Below, in pieces: positions 28,430 through 37,572 of a stretch of 64,000 bases of DNA. A program made the translations under genes and the position numbers. The notes under the pieces were generated by a model. The model was not told the DNA's origin, ran no database searches, and was given only the letters and a program-made list of their open reading frames with translations. Position 1 is the stretch's first letter. Each line of letters starts with the position of its first letter. Origin of the DNA: an uncultured bacterium (GTDB lineage: Bacteria; Pseudomonadota; Alphaproteobacteria; Sphingomonadales; Sphingomonadaceae); assembly GCA_903884945.1 (NCBI GenBank), contig CAISGR010000155.1, positions 30,397-94,396 of the forward strand. Reading direction: 5' to 3'.

Positions 28430-29635
28430 TTAGCCGGTGCGCGCCGGGGTATTGACGCCCATGCTCTGCAGGTAGCGCTTCACGTTGCGCGCCGCCTGGC
28501 GCAGCCGCTGCTCGTTCTCGACCATCGCGATCCGGACATAACCCTCGCCATTCTCGCCATAACCCACGCCCGGCGCGACGGCGACCTTGGCATGGGTGAG
28601 CAGTTGCTTGGAGAATTCGAGGCTGCCGAGATGCGCGAGCGCCGGCGGCAGCGGGGCCCAGGCGAACATCGAGGCGCGCGGCGGCGGAATGTCCCAGCCC
28701 GCGCGGCCGAAGCTCTCGATCAGCACGTCGCGGCGGCGCTGGTAGAGCTGGCGGTTCTGCTCGACGATGTCCTGCGGCCCGTTGATCGCGGCCACCGCGG
28801 CGGCCTGGATCGGGGTGAAGGCGCCATAGTCGAGATAGGATTTCACGCGCGTCAGCGCTGAGATCAGCTGCGGGTTGCCGACCGCGAAGCCGATTCGCCA
28901 GCCGGCCATCGAATAGGTCTTGGAGAGCGAGGTGAACTCGACCGCGACATCCTTGGCGCCCGGCACCTGCAGGATCGAGGGCGTCGGGCAGCCGTCATAA
29001 TAGAGCTCGGAATAAGCGAGGTCGGACAGCACCCAGAGCTTGTGCTCCTTCGCGAAGGCGACGACGCGCTCGTAAAAGGCGAGGTCGACCACCTCGGCCG
29101 TCGGGTTGGACGGATAGCCCATCACCAGCACGCTCGGGCGCGGCACGGTGAAGGCCATCGCGCGCTCCAGCGCCTCGAAATAATGTTCGTCGGGCGTCGT
29201 CGGCACGCTGCGGATCGTCGCGCCCGCGATGATGAAGCCGAAGGTGTGGATCGGATAGCTCGGATTGGGCGCGAGCACGACGTCGCCCGGCGCGGTGATC
29301 GCCTGGGCGAGGTTGGCGAGCCCCTCCTTCGAGCCGAGCGTGACCACCACCTCCGTGTCGGGGTCGAGGTCGACGCCGAAGCGCCGCTTGTAATAGCCGG
29401 ACTGCGCCTTGCGCAGCCCCGGAATGCCCTTCGAGGCCGAATAGCCATGGGCATCGGGCTTGCGCGCCACCTCGCACAATTTGTCGATCACGTGCGGCGG
29501 CGGCGGCAGGTCCGGATTGCCCATGCCGAGATCGATGATGTCCTCGCCCGTCGCTCGCGCTTCCGCCCGCATCGCGTTGACTTCGGCGATGACATAGGGA
29601 GGCAGGCGCTTGATGCGATAGAATTCGTCGGACAT
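28430..29635 (-). CDS. alaC: Alanine/glutamate-pyruvate aminotransferase AlaC
   Basis: A PLP-dependent class I aminotransferase of 401 residues, very close in layout to E. coli AlaC, which makes alanine from pyruvate and glutamate. Features are IDLGMGNPDLPPPPHVIDKL, HGYSASKGIPGLRKA, GYPSNPTAEVV and the PLP lysine in FTSLSKTYSMAGWRIGFAVG, plus KSYLDYGAFTPIQ. I use ATG 29635 with GGAAAG upstream; 33 further codons in frame are not conserved-looking. Older annotation may call it LL-diaminopimelate aminotransferase. Confidence 0.9.
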   Translation of the reverse strand: MSDEFYRIKRLPPYVIAEVNAMRAEARATGEDIIDLGMGNPDLPPPPHVIDKLCEVARKPDAHGYSASKGIPGLRKAQSGYYKRRFGVDLDPDTEVVVTLGSKEGLANLAQAITAPGDVVLAPNPSYPIHTFGFIIAGATIRSVPTTPDEHYFEALERAMAFTVPRPSVLVMGYPSNPTAEVVDLAFYERVVAFAKEHKLWVLSDLAYSELYYDGCPTPSILQVPGAKDVAVEFTSLSKTYSMAGWRIGFAVGNPQLISALTRVKSYLDYGAFTPIQAAAVAAINGPQDIVEQNRQLYQRRRDVLIESFGRAGWDIPPPRASMFAWAPLPPALAHLGSLEFSKQLLTHAKVAVAPGVGYGENGEGYVRIAMVENEQRLRQAARNVKRYLQSMGVNTPARTG

Positions 29636-29745
29636 GGCACTTTCCGTCTTGAGGAGACTGCCCCTTACGGCATTCATGCCCGCGCGGGAATGACGCAGAT
29701 GACTGGTTGCGTTAGGGTGGGGCAAAATCGCCACCCGAGGATGCC

Positions 29746-31494
29746 ATGGCCACGCTCGACACCCCCGAAATGCCCTTGCCCAGCCTCGACGCGCTGCAAC
29801 ACTGGACCTGGGTGATCGGCCGGGCCCAGCAGATGCTGCTGGAGAGCGGCCTTGCCGCCGCCGCGCCGGGGGGCGCGCCCGATCTCGGGCTTCCGGTGGT
29901 ACCGGGCATCAACGATCCCGCGACGCTCCAGCGCGCCGAGGCCTTCTGGACCGACAGCCTCGGTCTCTGGCAGCGCTTCCTCGATCCCGCCCGGGCGGAA
30001 AAGGGGGATGAGCCGCCCGGCCAGGCCCGCGACAAGCGCTTTGCCGCGCCGCAATGGCGCGACAACCCGGTCTTCGACCTGATTCGCCAGAGCTATTTCC
30101 TGATCTCCGATCATCTGCTGCGCGGGGTCGATGCGCTCGAGGGCGTCGACGAGAAGCAGAAGGAACAGCTGCGCTTCGCCGCGCGCGGCTTCCTCGACGC
30201 GATGAGTCCGAGCAACTTTCCCGTCACCAACCCGCTCGTGCTCGAAAAGACGATCGAGACCGGCGGCGAGAATCTGCTCAAGGGCCTGCAGAACATGCTG
30301 GCCGATCTCGCCAAGGGCCAGCTGACCCATACCGATCCGAACGCCTTCGAGGTCGGGCGCAACCTCGCCATGACGCCCGGCAAGGTGGTCAAGCGCACGC
30401 CGCTCTACGAATTGATTCAATATACGCCGACAACGGATAAGGTCCTGGCCGTGCCGCTGGTGATCTTCCCGCCCTGGATCAACCGATTCTACATCCTCGA
30501 TCTCACGCCGGAGAAGAGCTTCATCCGCTGGGCGGTGGACCAGGGCATCACCGTCTTCCTGGTGTCGTGGAAATCGGCCGATGCGAGCATGAAGGATGTC
30601 GCGTGGGACGATTATATCGAGGCGCAGATCGAGGCGATCGACACCGTGCGCCAGGCGCTGAAGATCGATAGCGTCCATGCCATCGGCTATTGCGTCGCCG
30701 GGACGACGCTGGCCGCGACGCTGGCGGTGCTTGCGGCGCGCGGCGCGGCGGACAAGGTGAAGAGCGCGACCTTCTTCACGGCGCAGGTCGATTTCGCCCA
30801 GGCCGGCGAACTGCTCAACTTCATCGACGACGATCAGCTCGCGATGATCAGGACGCTGGCGCCGGACGGCTATCTCGATGGCCGCTATCTCGCGCTTACC
30901 TTCAACCTGTTGCGCGGACGCGACCTGATCTGGAACTATGTCACCAACAACTATCTGCTCGGCCAGGACTATGCGCCGTTCGATCTGCTCCACTGGAACG
31001 GCGACACTACCAACCTCCCGTCCAAATGGCATCTCAGCTACCTGATGGACCTCTATCGCGACAATCTGCTGGTGAAGCCGGGCGTGCTTTCGGTGGGCGG
31101 TACGCCGATCGACCTCCGCCTGGTGAAGACGCCGGCCTATATCCAGGCCGGGCGCGAGGATCATATCGCGCCGGCCGAGAGCGTCTGGAGCATCACGCGG
31201 TATTTCGCCGGGCCGCTCAAGTTCGTGCTCGCTGGCTCCGGCCACATCGCCGGCGTCGTCAATCCGCCGGCGCTCGGCAAATACCAGTATTGGCTCAATC
31301 CCGCGCCGGTGGAGACGCTCGCTGAATTCGTCGCGGGCGCGGTCGAGACGAAGGGCAGCTGGTGGCCGGACTGGGTCGACTGGCTGCGCGCGCAGGATGG
31401 CAGGACCGTTGCGGCGAAGGGCGCGCGTCAGCCGGGGCGGGGGCCGCTCAAGGCGCTCGAAGATGCGCCGGGCAGCTATGTACGGTCGCATTAA
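29746..31494 (+). CDS. phaC: Class I polyhydroxyalkanoate synthase PhaC
   Basis: Polymerises (R)-3-hydroxyacyl-CoA into PHA at the granule surface. The 582-residue protein has the lipase-like box GYCVAG with nucleophile Cys316, general base Asp472 (GREDHIAP) and His500 (GSGHIAGV). It also has the tryptophan-rich FPPWINRFYILDL and WKSADASMKDVAWDDY blocks. Length and spacing match class I enzymes. ATG 29746 follows GAGGATG. It is followed by the phasin gene, with a 124-bp TGC-rich gap between. phaB lies 20 kb away and no phaA is present. Confidence 0.96.
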   Translation: MATLDTPEMPLPSLDALQHWTWVIGRAQQMLLESGLAAAAPGGAPDLGLPVVPGINDPATLQRAEAFWTDSLGLWQRFLDPARAEKGDEPPGQARDKRFAAPQWRDNPVFDLIRQSYFLISDHLLRGVDALEGVDEKQKEQLRFAARGFLDAMSPSNFPVTNPLVLEKTIETGGENLLKGLQNMLADLAKGQLTHTDPNAFEVGRNLAMTPGKVVKRTPLYELIQYTPTTDKVLAVPLVIFPPWINRFYILDLTPEKSFIRWAVDQGITVFLVSWKSADASMKDVAWDDYIEAQIEAIDTVRQALKIDSVHAIGYCVAGTTLAATLAVLAARGAADKVKSATFFTAQVDFAQAGELLNFIDDDQLAMIRTLAPDGYLDGRYLALTFNLLRGRDLIWNYVTNNYLLGQDYAPFDLLHWNGDTTNLPSKWHLSYLMDLYRDNLLVKPGVLSVGGTPIDLRLVKTPAYIQAGREDHIAPAESVWSITRYFAGPLKFVLAGSGHIAGVVNPPALGKYQYWLNPAPVETLAEFVAGAVETKGSWWPDWVDWLRAQDGRTVAAKGARQPGRGPLKALEDAPGSYVRSH

Positions 31495-31508
31495 TATGAT
31501 GAAATGAA

Positions 31509-31521
31509 GGGATAAAATCCC
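31509..31521. terminator. Small GGGAT-AAA-ATCCC hairpin after phaC
   Basis: A perfect 5-bp stem with a 3-nt loop, 15 bp after the phaC stop. It is weak with no T-run; it could pause transcription or simply be chance. Confidence 0.3.
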
Positions 31522-31535
31522 TCCATTACGGTTAT

Positions 31536-31608
31536 GTTGCGGTGCAACAAAACGCCTTGCAAAAAAGGCCTCGTGCAGCTATATTGCAGTGCAGCAAGCA
31601 AGCACGAG
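31536..31608. promoter_or_regulatory. TGC-rich candidate PhaR-binding region
   Basis: Contains the palindrome GTTGC-GGT-GCAAC (31536-31548), then repeated TGCA motifs including TTGCAGTGCAGCAA before the phaP ribosome-binding site. PhaR repressors of PHA genes are reported to bind TGC-rich DNA, so this is a reasonable phaP operator. No phaR gene is in the window. Confidence 0.5.
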
Positions 31609-31618
31609 GAGGCCTGTC

Positions 31619-32461
31619 ATGGCCATCAAGGGGCGCGAGCCCGACAAGACGTCCAAGGCATCGTCGACGCCCAGGGCCAAGCCGGTCGCCAAGGCTCCGG
31701 TCAAGGCCGCTGCCGCCAAGCCGGTGGTGAAGACCGTCGCGAAGCCTGCCGCCGATCCGGTCGCCGTCAAGGCGCCGGTAGCCCCCGCACCCGTCGTGGC
31801 GACGCCCGCCCCGCCGGTTGCGATCATCGAGTCGCCCGCGCCTGCGCCGGTCGTCGCCGCGGCGGCACCGGAGCCGGTGACGTCAATGGCGGCCGAGCCC
31901 GCAGTGAAGACCCCCGAACCAGAGATCGTCGAACCAACGACCGTCGAAGCGAAGATCATCGAAGCACCTGCGCCTGTCGTCGCCAAGACGCCGGTCGCGA
32001 TCATTCAAAAGGAAGTGACCATCATGGAAGCCAATCTGAAGAACGCCGCCGAAAAGGCCCAGACCCTGTTCGCCGAAGCCAATGAGCGCGCCAAGGCCGC
32101 CGTCGAGAAGGGCACCAAGCTGTTCGAGGAAGCCAACGAGTTCTCGAAGGGCAACATCGAGGCGATCGTCGAGTCCGGCAAGATTGCCGCCAAGGGCCTC
32201 GAGTCGTTCGGCCAGGAAGCCGCCGAGTACAGCCGCAAGCAGTTCGAAGGCGCCACCGCCGCGCTGAAGGGCATGGCATCGGCCAAGTCGCCGACCGACT
32301 TCTTCAAGCTGCACAGCGATTTCGTTCGCTCGTCGTTCGATTCGATCGTCGCGCAGACCTCGAAGAACACCGAAGCGATGCTGAAGCTCGCCGGCGAGGT
32401 CGCCCAGCCGATCTCGAACCGCGTCGCGGTTGCCGCCGAAAAGGTGAAGGTCGCCGCGTAA
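31619..32461 (+). CDS. phaP: Phasin family protein PhaP with long N-terminal extension
   Basis: PHA-granule surface protein. The phasin domain occupies about residues 136-280 (LKNAAEKAQTLFAEANERAK, ANEFSKGNIEAIVESGKIAA, FVRSSFDSIVAQTSKNTEAM). It is preceded by about 135 residues of low-complexity Lys/Ala/Pro-rich sequence. ATG 31619 follows a strong GAGGAGG. An in-frame ATG at 32024 (MEANLKNAAE) has its own AAGGAAG upstream, at the exact start of a standard phasin. Two protein forms are therefore possible. It sits downstream of phaC and ends at a strong terminator. Confidence 0.93.
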   Translation: MAIKGREPDKTSKASSTPRAKPVAKAPVKAAAAKPVVKTVAKPAADPVAVKAPVAPAPVVATPAPPVAIIESPAPAPVVAAAAPEPVTSMAAEPAVKTPEPEIVEPTTVEAKIIEAPAPVVAKTPVAIIQKEVTIMEANLKNAAEKAQTLFAEANERAKAAVEKGTKLFEEANEFSKGNIEAIVESGKIAAKGLESFGQEAAEYSRKQFEGATAALKGMASAKSPTDFFKLHSDFVRSSFDSIVAQTSKNTEAMLKLAGEVAQPISNRVAVAAEKVKVAA

Positions 32462-32487
32462 TCGCGCGTCCGATCGGGAAAAACAGG

Positions 32488-32516
32488 AAAGGGCGGTCCC
32501 GCGGGGCCGCCCTTTT
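32488..32516 (+). terminator. Rho-independent terminator of phaP
   Basis: Stem AAAGGGCGG / CCGCCCTTT around a GC-rich loop, ending in TTTT. It starts 27 bp after the phaP stop. Confidence 0.85.
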
Positions 32517-32570
32517 CGGTTGCGGCCTGCCCCTGGCCCCGGGCAAAACGCGTTAACGGTGCGCTACCCC

Positions 32571-32600
32571 TTGCCCTTGGGGTACGGCTTGCCATATTTT
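32571..32600 (+). promoter_or_regulatory. Candidate clpS promoter
   Basis: TTGCCC, a 17-bp spacer, then ATATTTT. The predicted start point falls only a few bases before ATG 32609, so the transcript could be nearly leaderless. Confidence 0.35.
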
Positions 32601-32608
32601 CATCCTTC

Positions 32609-32962
32609 ATGATCGCGCAACCAGACATCACGGCTATGGCCGAACGCCGCGACGGCGATGACGAAGGCACCGGCCTCGGCGTCGCGACCCGCACCCGTAC
32701 GCGCACCAAGCAGCCGACGCCGTACCGCGTGCTGCTGCTCAACGACGATTATACGCCGATGGAATTCGTCGTGCTGGTGCTCCAGCGCTTCTTCCGCATG
32801 GACATGGAGGCAGCGACGCGTGTGATGCTCCACGTCCACCAGAAGGGCGTCGGCGTTTGCGGCGTCTTCAGCTATGAAGTGGCCGAAACCAAGGTCGCCC
32901 AGGTGATCGAGTTCGCCCGGCAGAACCAACACCCGCTGCAATGTACCCTCGAAAAGGCGTGA
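32609..32962 (+). CDS. clpS: ATP-dependent Clp protease adaptor ClpS
   Basis: Delivers N-degron substrates to ClpAP. The 117-residue protein has an unstructured N-terminus followed by the ClpS core: [20 protein letters not shown], the [20 protein letters not shown] block that contacts ClpA, and the C-terminal [10 protein letters not shown]. The acidic [10 protein letters not shown] pocket should bind N-terminal hydrophobic residues. ATG 32609 is used; ATG 32636 ([11 protein letters not shown]) also fits and neither has a good Shine-Dalgarno. clpA is not adjacent. Confidence 0.95.
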   Translation: MIAQPDITAMAERRDGDDEGTGLGVATRTRTRTKQPTPYRVLLLNDDYTPMEFVVLVLQRFFRMDMEAATRVMLHVHQKGVGVCGVFSYEVAETKVAQVIEFARQNQHPLQCTLEKA

Positions 32963-32969
32963 GCCCGCG

Positions 32970-33704
32970 CTAGCGCCCCGCCGGCAGCCAGCCCAGATCC
33001 AGTCCCGCATAACGGTCGACGAAGTTCGCCGCCCGGGCCAGCGCCCGCTCGTTGGTGAGCGTCACCTGGCCTGCCGCGCGCGCAATGACGCCGTCGTCCT
33101 CGAGCTGTCGCAGCATGCGGTTGACGTGCACGGCGGTCAGCCCGGTCGCGTCGCCGATCTCCTCCTGGGTCAGGCCGAGCGTGAAGGTCTTGGTCAGCGC
33201 CTTGTCGAGCATGCGCATCCGGTTGCGCATCTCCAGCAGGATGGCGGCGACGCGCGCCTTGGCCGAGGTGCGGCCCAGCGCGGCGAGCCGGTCGGTCAGC
33301 GCAGTGCGCTCGATCTGGTTGTACACCATGATCAGCGCGGCGAGGCGCGGATGATCGCTGATCAGCGCGCTCATCGCGGTTCGCTCGAACGGGCAGACCA
33401 CGACGTCGGTCAGGGCGGTGATCGTCTCGGGCGCCTCGCGATAGACGAGCGAGGAGACCCCCATCATGTCGCCCGGGAAGAGGAAGCGCAGGATCTGCCG
33501 GCTGCCGTCGTCGAGCAGCACTGAACTCATCATCAGGCCCTTGCGCAGGATGAACAGGTCGCTGCACGGGTCATTCTCGCGCTGGAGTGCCGCGCCGCGT
33601 CGCAGGTGGCGCTCGCGCTCCTCCAGCCGCTCCAGCGCACGGTGCTCGCCCGGTGTCAGCGGGAGCATGTCGCTCAATCTTTCGGCGAAGCAGCTACCCG
33701 GCAC
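32970..33704 (-). CDS. Crp/Fnr-family transcriptional regulator
   Basis: A regulator of about 244 residues with a cyclic-nucleotide-type sensor fold (DLFILRKGLMMSSVLLDDGS, ILRFLFPGDMMGVSSLVYRE). A long dimer helix and a winged helix-turn-helix (LTQEEIGDATGLTAVHVNRM) follow. Fnr-type N-terminal cysteines for an iron-sulfur cluster are not seen, only one in SCFAER, so it is not an oxygen-sensing FNR. The GTG at 33704 (VPGSCFAERL) is the most family-like start; ATG 33740 or 33668 are alternatives. Ligand and targets are unknown. It converges with clpS. Confidence 0.87.
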   Translation of the reverse strand: MPGSCFAERLSDMLPLTPGEHRALERLEERERHLRRGAALQRENDPCSDLFILRKGLMMSSVLLDDGSRQILRFLFPGDMMGVSSLVYREAPETITALTDVVVCPFERTAMSALISDHPRLAALIMVYNQIERTALTDRLAALGRTSAKARVAAILLEMRNRMRMLDKALTKTFTLGLTQEEIGDATGLTAVHVNRMLRQLEDDGVIARAAGQVTLTNERALARAANFVDRYAGLDLGWLPAGR

Positions 33705-33852
33705 GCAAACGTCCCCCCAACCCGGGGGACGCCAGAGCATTGCAGGCGATTCAATGCATTAAAGTCGATCAAGGGGTGTGACACTATGGTTGCACAGGCC
33801 CTGGTGCGAAGGCTGTGCTTGCGCGGTTCCCCCCAGGCGATAGAAGCCGCCC

Positions 33853-35136
33853 ATGGACCGTATCCTTATCCGCGGCGGCAATCGCCTTTCGGGCCGCCTG
33901 CCCATCTCCGGCGCGAAGAACGCAGCGCTCACGCTCATGCCTTGCGCGCTTCTTACCGAGGAGCCGGTGACGCTGCGCAACCTGCCGCGCCTCGCTGACG
34001 TCGACAGCTTCGGACATCTCCTCAACCAGCTCGGCTGCTCGACCCAGATCGAGGGCGCGCGCCCCGAGGATTTCGGCCGGGTGATGACGATCCGCGCCGG
34101 CAAGCTCACTGCCACCGAAGCGCCCTATGACATCGTGCGCAAGATGCGCGCCTCGATCCTGGTGCTCGGCCCGCTGATCGGCCGGGCCGGCGAGGCGAGG
34201 GTGTCGCTGCCCGGCGGCTGCGCGATCGGCAACCGCCCGATCGATCTTCACCTGAAGGCGATGGAAGCATTGGGCGCGGAAATCGAACTGGCGGCCGGCT
34301 ACGTCAAGGCGGTCGCGCCGGGTGGCCGGCTGGCTGGGGGGCGCGTCACCTTTCCGATCGTCTCGGTCGGCGCGACCGAGAATGCGGTGATGGCGGCGGT
34401 GACGGCCAGGGGCCCGTCGATCATCGAGAATGCCGCGCGCGAGCCCGAGATCGTCGACCTGTGCAACTGCCTTGTCGCGATGGGCGCGTCGATCTCGGGC
34501 ATCGGTACCGAGACGCTGGAGATCGAGGGGCGGGACCGGCTGCACGGCGCGACCTATGCGGTAATGCCCGACCGGATCGAAGCGGGCAGCTATGCCTGCG
34601 CCGCGGCGATCACCGGCGGATCGCTCGAACTGGTCGGCGTCGCGGCCGACGACATGCGTGCGACGATCGCGGCGCTGATCGAGGCTGGCGTGACGGTGGA
34701 GGAGCGCGGCGGCAGCCTGTTCGTCGATGCGAGGAACGGCCTTGCGCCGCTGACGCTGTCGACTGCGCCCTTTCCGGGCTTCGCAACCGACATGCAGGCG
34801 CAGTTCATGGCGATGCTCACGCTCGCAAAGGGCGCGAGCGTGCTGACCGAGACGATCTTCGAGAATCGCTACATGCACGTGCCCGAGCTGGCGCGGATGG
34901 GCGCCGATATCCAGGTGCGCGGCCGCACCGCGGTGGTGCGCGGCGTCGAGAAGCTGGTCGGCGCGCCGGTGATGGCGACTGATCTGCGCGCCTCGATGAG
35001 CCTGATCCTCGCCGGCCTCGCTGCCGAGGGAGAGACCCAGGTGCAGCGCGTCTATCATCTCGATCGCGGCTATGAGCGGCTCGAGGAAAAGCTGAGCGCG
35101 GTCGGCGCGGATATCGAGCGCGTCAGCGACGGCTGA
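33853..35136 (+). CDS. murA: UDP-N-acetylglucosamine 1-carboxyvinyltransferase MurA
   Basis: First committed step of peptidoglycan synthesis: transfers enolpyruvate from PEP to UDP-GlcNAc. The 427-residue EPSP-synthase-like protein has Lys22-Asn23 in [12 protein letters not shown] and the fosfomycin-reactive Cys123 in [28 protein letters not shown] and [16 protein letters not shown] are also present. Because the cysteine is retained it should be fosfomycin-sensitive. It is transcribed alone, divergent from the Crp/Fnr gene. Confidence 0.97.
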   Translation: MDRILIRGGNRLSGRLPISGAKNAALTLMPCALLTEEPVTLRNLPRLADVDSFGHLLNQLGCSTQIEGARPEDFGRVMTIRAGKLTATEAPYDIVRKMRASILVLGPLIGRAGEARVSLPGGCAIGNRPIDLHLKAMEALGAEIELAAGYVKAVAPGGRLAGGRVTFPIVSVGATENAVMAAVTARGPSIIENAAREPEIVDLCNCLVAMGASISGIGTETLEIEGRDRLHGATYAVMPDRIEAGSYACAAAITGGSLELVGVAADDMRATIAALIEAGVTVEERGGSLFVDARNGLAPLTLSTAPFPGFATDMQAQFMAMLTLAKGASVLTETIFENRYMHVPELARMGADIQVRGRTAVVRGVEKLVGAPVMATDLRASMSLILAGLAAEGETQVQRVYHLDRGYERLEEKLSAVGADIERVSDG

Positions 35137-35192
35137 GCCCTGCAGCCTTGCTGTCCGGCGGCAGCGCCCCGACTCGCTAAGATATCGGGAAA

Positions 35193-36008
35193 TCAGGCAA
35201 AAGCCCGGTCGGCCATGACGTCCCACCAACCCTGCTCGCGCGGCGTCCACCACCGTGCGGCCGCGGCGATCCGGTCTTCGTAATCGGTCCAGTCGGGCAG
35301 GATCAGCGGCAGGCCGCTAGCCCCGGCCAGCCGGGCAATCTCGCCCCGGTCGAACTGCCGGGGCACGCTGCCGCGCGCCTGGCAGGCGAGCCGCCACAAT
35401 TCCATCTCCTGCCCCCAGAAATAGAAGGACGCTGCGCCGATATTCTCCTGCATGCGGCGGACATCAGCCCATTTCTGTGGCTCGGTGAACTTCGCCCAGA
35501 TATCCGCCTGCACGCTGTCTACCGGCGCATCGGGGCGCCATTCCAGCGCGTCGCCCTGCACGATCCGGATCTTCGCCGCGGCCTGCTCGGGCAGCTGGCT
35601 GATGATCCCCAGATCCTCGATCAGCGCGATTACATCCGGGTCGCGCTCGACCACCGTCACGCGCTCGACTGCCGGATTGAGCGCGACATTGGCCGCGCAC
35701 CAGCCCATGCCGAGTCCGAGCACGACGGTGTGGCCATGCGCCGCCGCGATGCCGATTTCCTGGCTCTCGATCTCCATCGGCACGATCGACATCCAGCTTG
35801 TCGCGCCCCGTTCGACTGGTCCGCGCAGGATGACCGAGCCGTCGAACTCGTACGAAGTCCCCCAATAGCCGCGCGCGGAGACCATCATGATGACGTGCAT
35901 CGACCAGGGCCCGCGGGCGACGGGGCGATAGTGCGGAAACCAGAGATCCGTGGCGAATTCGCCGAGCATCGATCGGGGATCGATGCCGGGCTGGTCGGGT
36001 GGGGACAT
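35193..36008 (-). CDS. Predicted class I SAM methyltransferase (spermidine-synthase-like)
   Basis: A 271-residue protein. A SAM-type Rossmann core is visible in HTVVLGLGMGWCAANVALN (motif I), VTVVERDPDVIALIEDLG (acidic strand 2) and AKIRIVQGDALEWRP, ending in a DSVQADIWAKF strand. The layout resembles spermine/spermidine-synthase-like proteins, though no polyamine motif is evident. The N-terminal 70 residues (PHYRPVARGPWSMHVIMMVS) are distinct. I use ATG 36008, preceded by GGAAGG; 31 further upstream codons are in frame. Substrate unknown. Divergent from ndh. Confidence 0.72.
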   Translation of the reverse strand: MSPPDQPGIDPRSMLGEFATDLWFPHYRPVARGPWSMHVIMMVSARGYWGTSYEFDGSVILRGPVERGATSWMSIVPMEIESQEIGIAAAHGHTVVLGLGMGWCAANVALNPAVERVTVVERDPDVIALIEDLGIISQLPEQAAAKIRIVQGDALEWRPDAPVDSVQADIWAKFTEPQKWADVRRMQENIGAASFYFWGQEMELWRLACQARGSVPRQFDRGEIARLAGASGLPLILPDWTDYEDRIAAAARWWTPREQGWWDVMADRAFA

Positions 36009-36153
36009 TGCACACTGCCTTCCACTGCGGGAGGTGCCCGGGTGAGCGACTTCGCGGACGAGTTCAAGACCCCGCTTCTGGTCCTTTAAGCCACTGCCCA
36101 TTCACGGAGCGGCTGCTATCGTGGCGGGACCGCTGGCTTAGCAGGGGCGAAGC

Positions 36154-37470
36154 ATGACCGAACGCAAGATCCAGATCGTGGTCGTCGGTGGCGGGGCCGG
36201 CGGGCTTGAGCTTGTCCGGCGGCTCGGCGCGAAATTTGGCCGCAAGCATCATGACATCATCCTGGTCGAGCGCAATCGCACCCATATCTGGAAGCCGCTC
36301 CTGCACGAGGTCGCCGCCGGATCGCTCGACGCCAATCTCGACGAGGTCGGCTATCGCAGCCATTGCCACCGCTGGGGCTATCGCTTCTTCCTCGGGACGC
36401 TTGAAAGCATCGATCGCGAGCGCCGCGAGATCTCCGTCGCGCCCCTGCTGGACGAGGATGGCAGCGAACTGATCGCGCGGCATGCGATCCGCTACGACTA
36501 TCTCGTCCTCGCGGTCGGCTCGGTCACCAACGACTTCGGCACGCCCGGGGTTCGGGAACACTGCATGGTGCTTGACGACCGCGCCCAGGCGGACCGGTTC
36601 CGCAACCGCCTGCTCAACCATTGCTTGCGCGTGTCGCGGGCGATGAGCCTCGATCCGGCGTCCGACGAGCATGTCCGGATTGCCGTGGTCGGCGGTGGCG
36701 CGACCGGCGTGGAGCTCACCGCCGAGCTGTTCAATTCAGCCGCGGCGCTGCGGCACTACGGGCTGGAGACCTTCGACGAGAGCCGGCTCGAGGTGACGCT
36801 GATCGAGGCCGGGCCGCGCATCCTCCCCGCGCTCCCCGAAAAGCTCGCCCAGGCGGCGCGCGACGAGCTCGAGGCGCTCGGCGTTCGCGTGCTGACCGAC
36901 ACGCGGGTGACCGAGGTCACCGCGGAGGCGATCGTGACCGGCAGCGGGGAACGAATCGCCGGCGAGCTGCGCGTCTGGGCGGCGGGGGTGCGTGGCGCCC
37001 CGGCACTCGACCATATCGGCGGGCTGGAGACCAACCCCAATTGCCAGCTGCTCGTCCGCCCCACCCTGCAAACGACGCTGGACGATCGCGTCTTTGCGCT
37101 GGGCGATTGCTGTTCGTGCCTCGATCCCCATAGCGGCCGGCCGGTGCCGCCGCGTGCCCAGGCGGCGCACCAGATGGCGACGACTGTCTTCCACAATCTC
37201 GTTCGCTTGATGGAAGGGCGGGCGCTGCTGGCTTTCGAATATCACGATCATGGATCGCTCGTGTCGATCAGCCGCTTCTCCACTGTCGGCAGCCTGATGG
37301 GTAATCTCATCGGCGGGCGCATGGCGATCGAGGGCCGGCTGGCGCGGTTTGTCTATGTCTCGCTCTATCGCATGCACCTGATCGCGATCCATGGCTGGCT
37401 GCGCGGCCTCGGACTGATCGTGATCGGCCGGGTCAATACGATCATCCGGCCTCGGCTAAAGCTGCATTGA
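36154..37470 (+). CDS. ndh: Type II NADH:quinone oxidoreductase
   Basis: A membrane-associated, non-proton-pumping NADH dehydrogenase of 438 residues. FAD site: IQIVVVGGGAGGLELVRRLG; NADH site: VRIAVVGGGATGVELTAELF. The second FAD motif is DDRVFALGDCC, and the quinone-side AQAAHQMA is present. The C-terminal 90 residues have hydrophobic, amphipathic helices (RFVYVSLYRMHLIAIHGWLR) for membrane attachment. ATG 36154 follows AGGGGCGAAG. It passes electrons from NADH to quinone as an alternative to complex I. Confidence 0.93.
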   Translation: MTERKIQIVVVGGGAGGLELVRRLGAKFGRKHHDIILVERNRTHIWKPLLHEVAAGSLDANLDEVGYRSHCHRWGYRFFLGTLESIDRERREISVAPLLDEDGSELIARHAIRYDYLVLAVGSVTNDFGTPGVREHCMVLDDRAQADRFRNRLLNHCLRVSRAMSLDPASDEHVRIAVVGGGATGVELTAELFNSAAALRHYGLETFDESRLEVTLIEAGPRILPALPEKLAQAARDELEALGVRVLTDTRVTEVTAEAIVTGSGERIAGELRVWAAGVRGAPALDHIGGLETNPNCQLLVRPTLQTTLDDRVFALGDCCSCLDPHSGRPVPPRAQAAHQMATTVFHNLVRLMEGRALLAFEYHDHGSLVSISRFSTVGSLMGNLIGGRMAIEGRLARFVYVSLYRMHLIAIHGWLRGLGLIVIGRVNTIIRPRLKLH

Positions 37471-37549
37471 TGGTCCCCGCACGCTTCCGCGAAAGGGCAT
37501 CATCGATATCGATCCGCGAAATTCCTGGCATGCCGCGCTTGCAATGACA

Positions 37550-37565
37550 AGTTAGCACGCTAACT
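37550..37565. promoter_or_regulatory. AGTTAGC-AC-GCTAACT palindrome, candidate MarR operator
   Basis: Perfect 7-bp arms with a 2-bp spacer, ending 7 bp before the marR-like start codon at 37573. A second 12-bp palindrome, ATCGATATCGAT, lies at 37502-37513. The position suits autorepression of the whole efflux operon. Confidence 0.65.
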
Positions 37566-37572
37566 AACCGAA

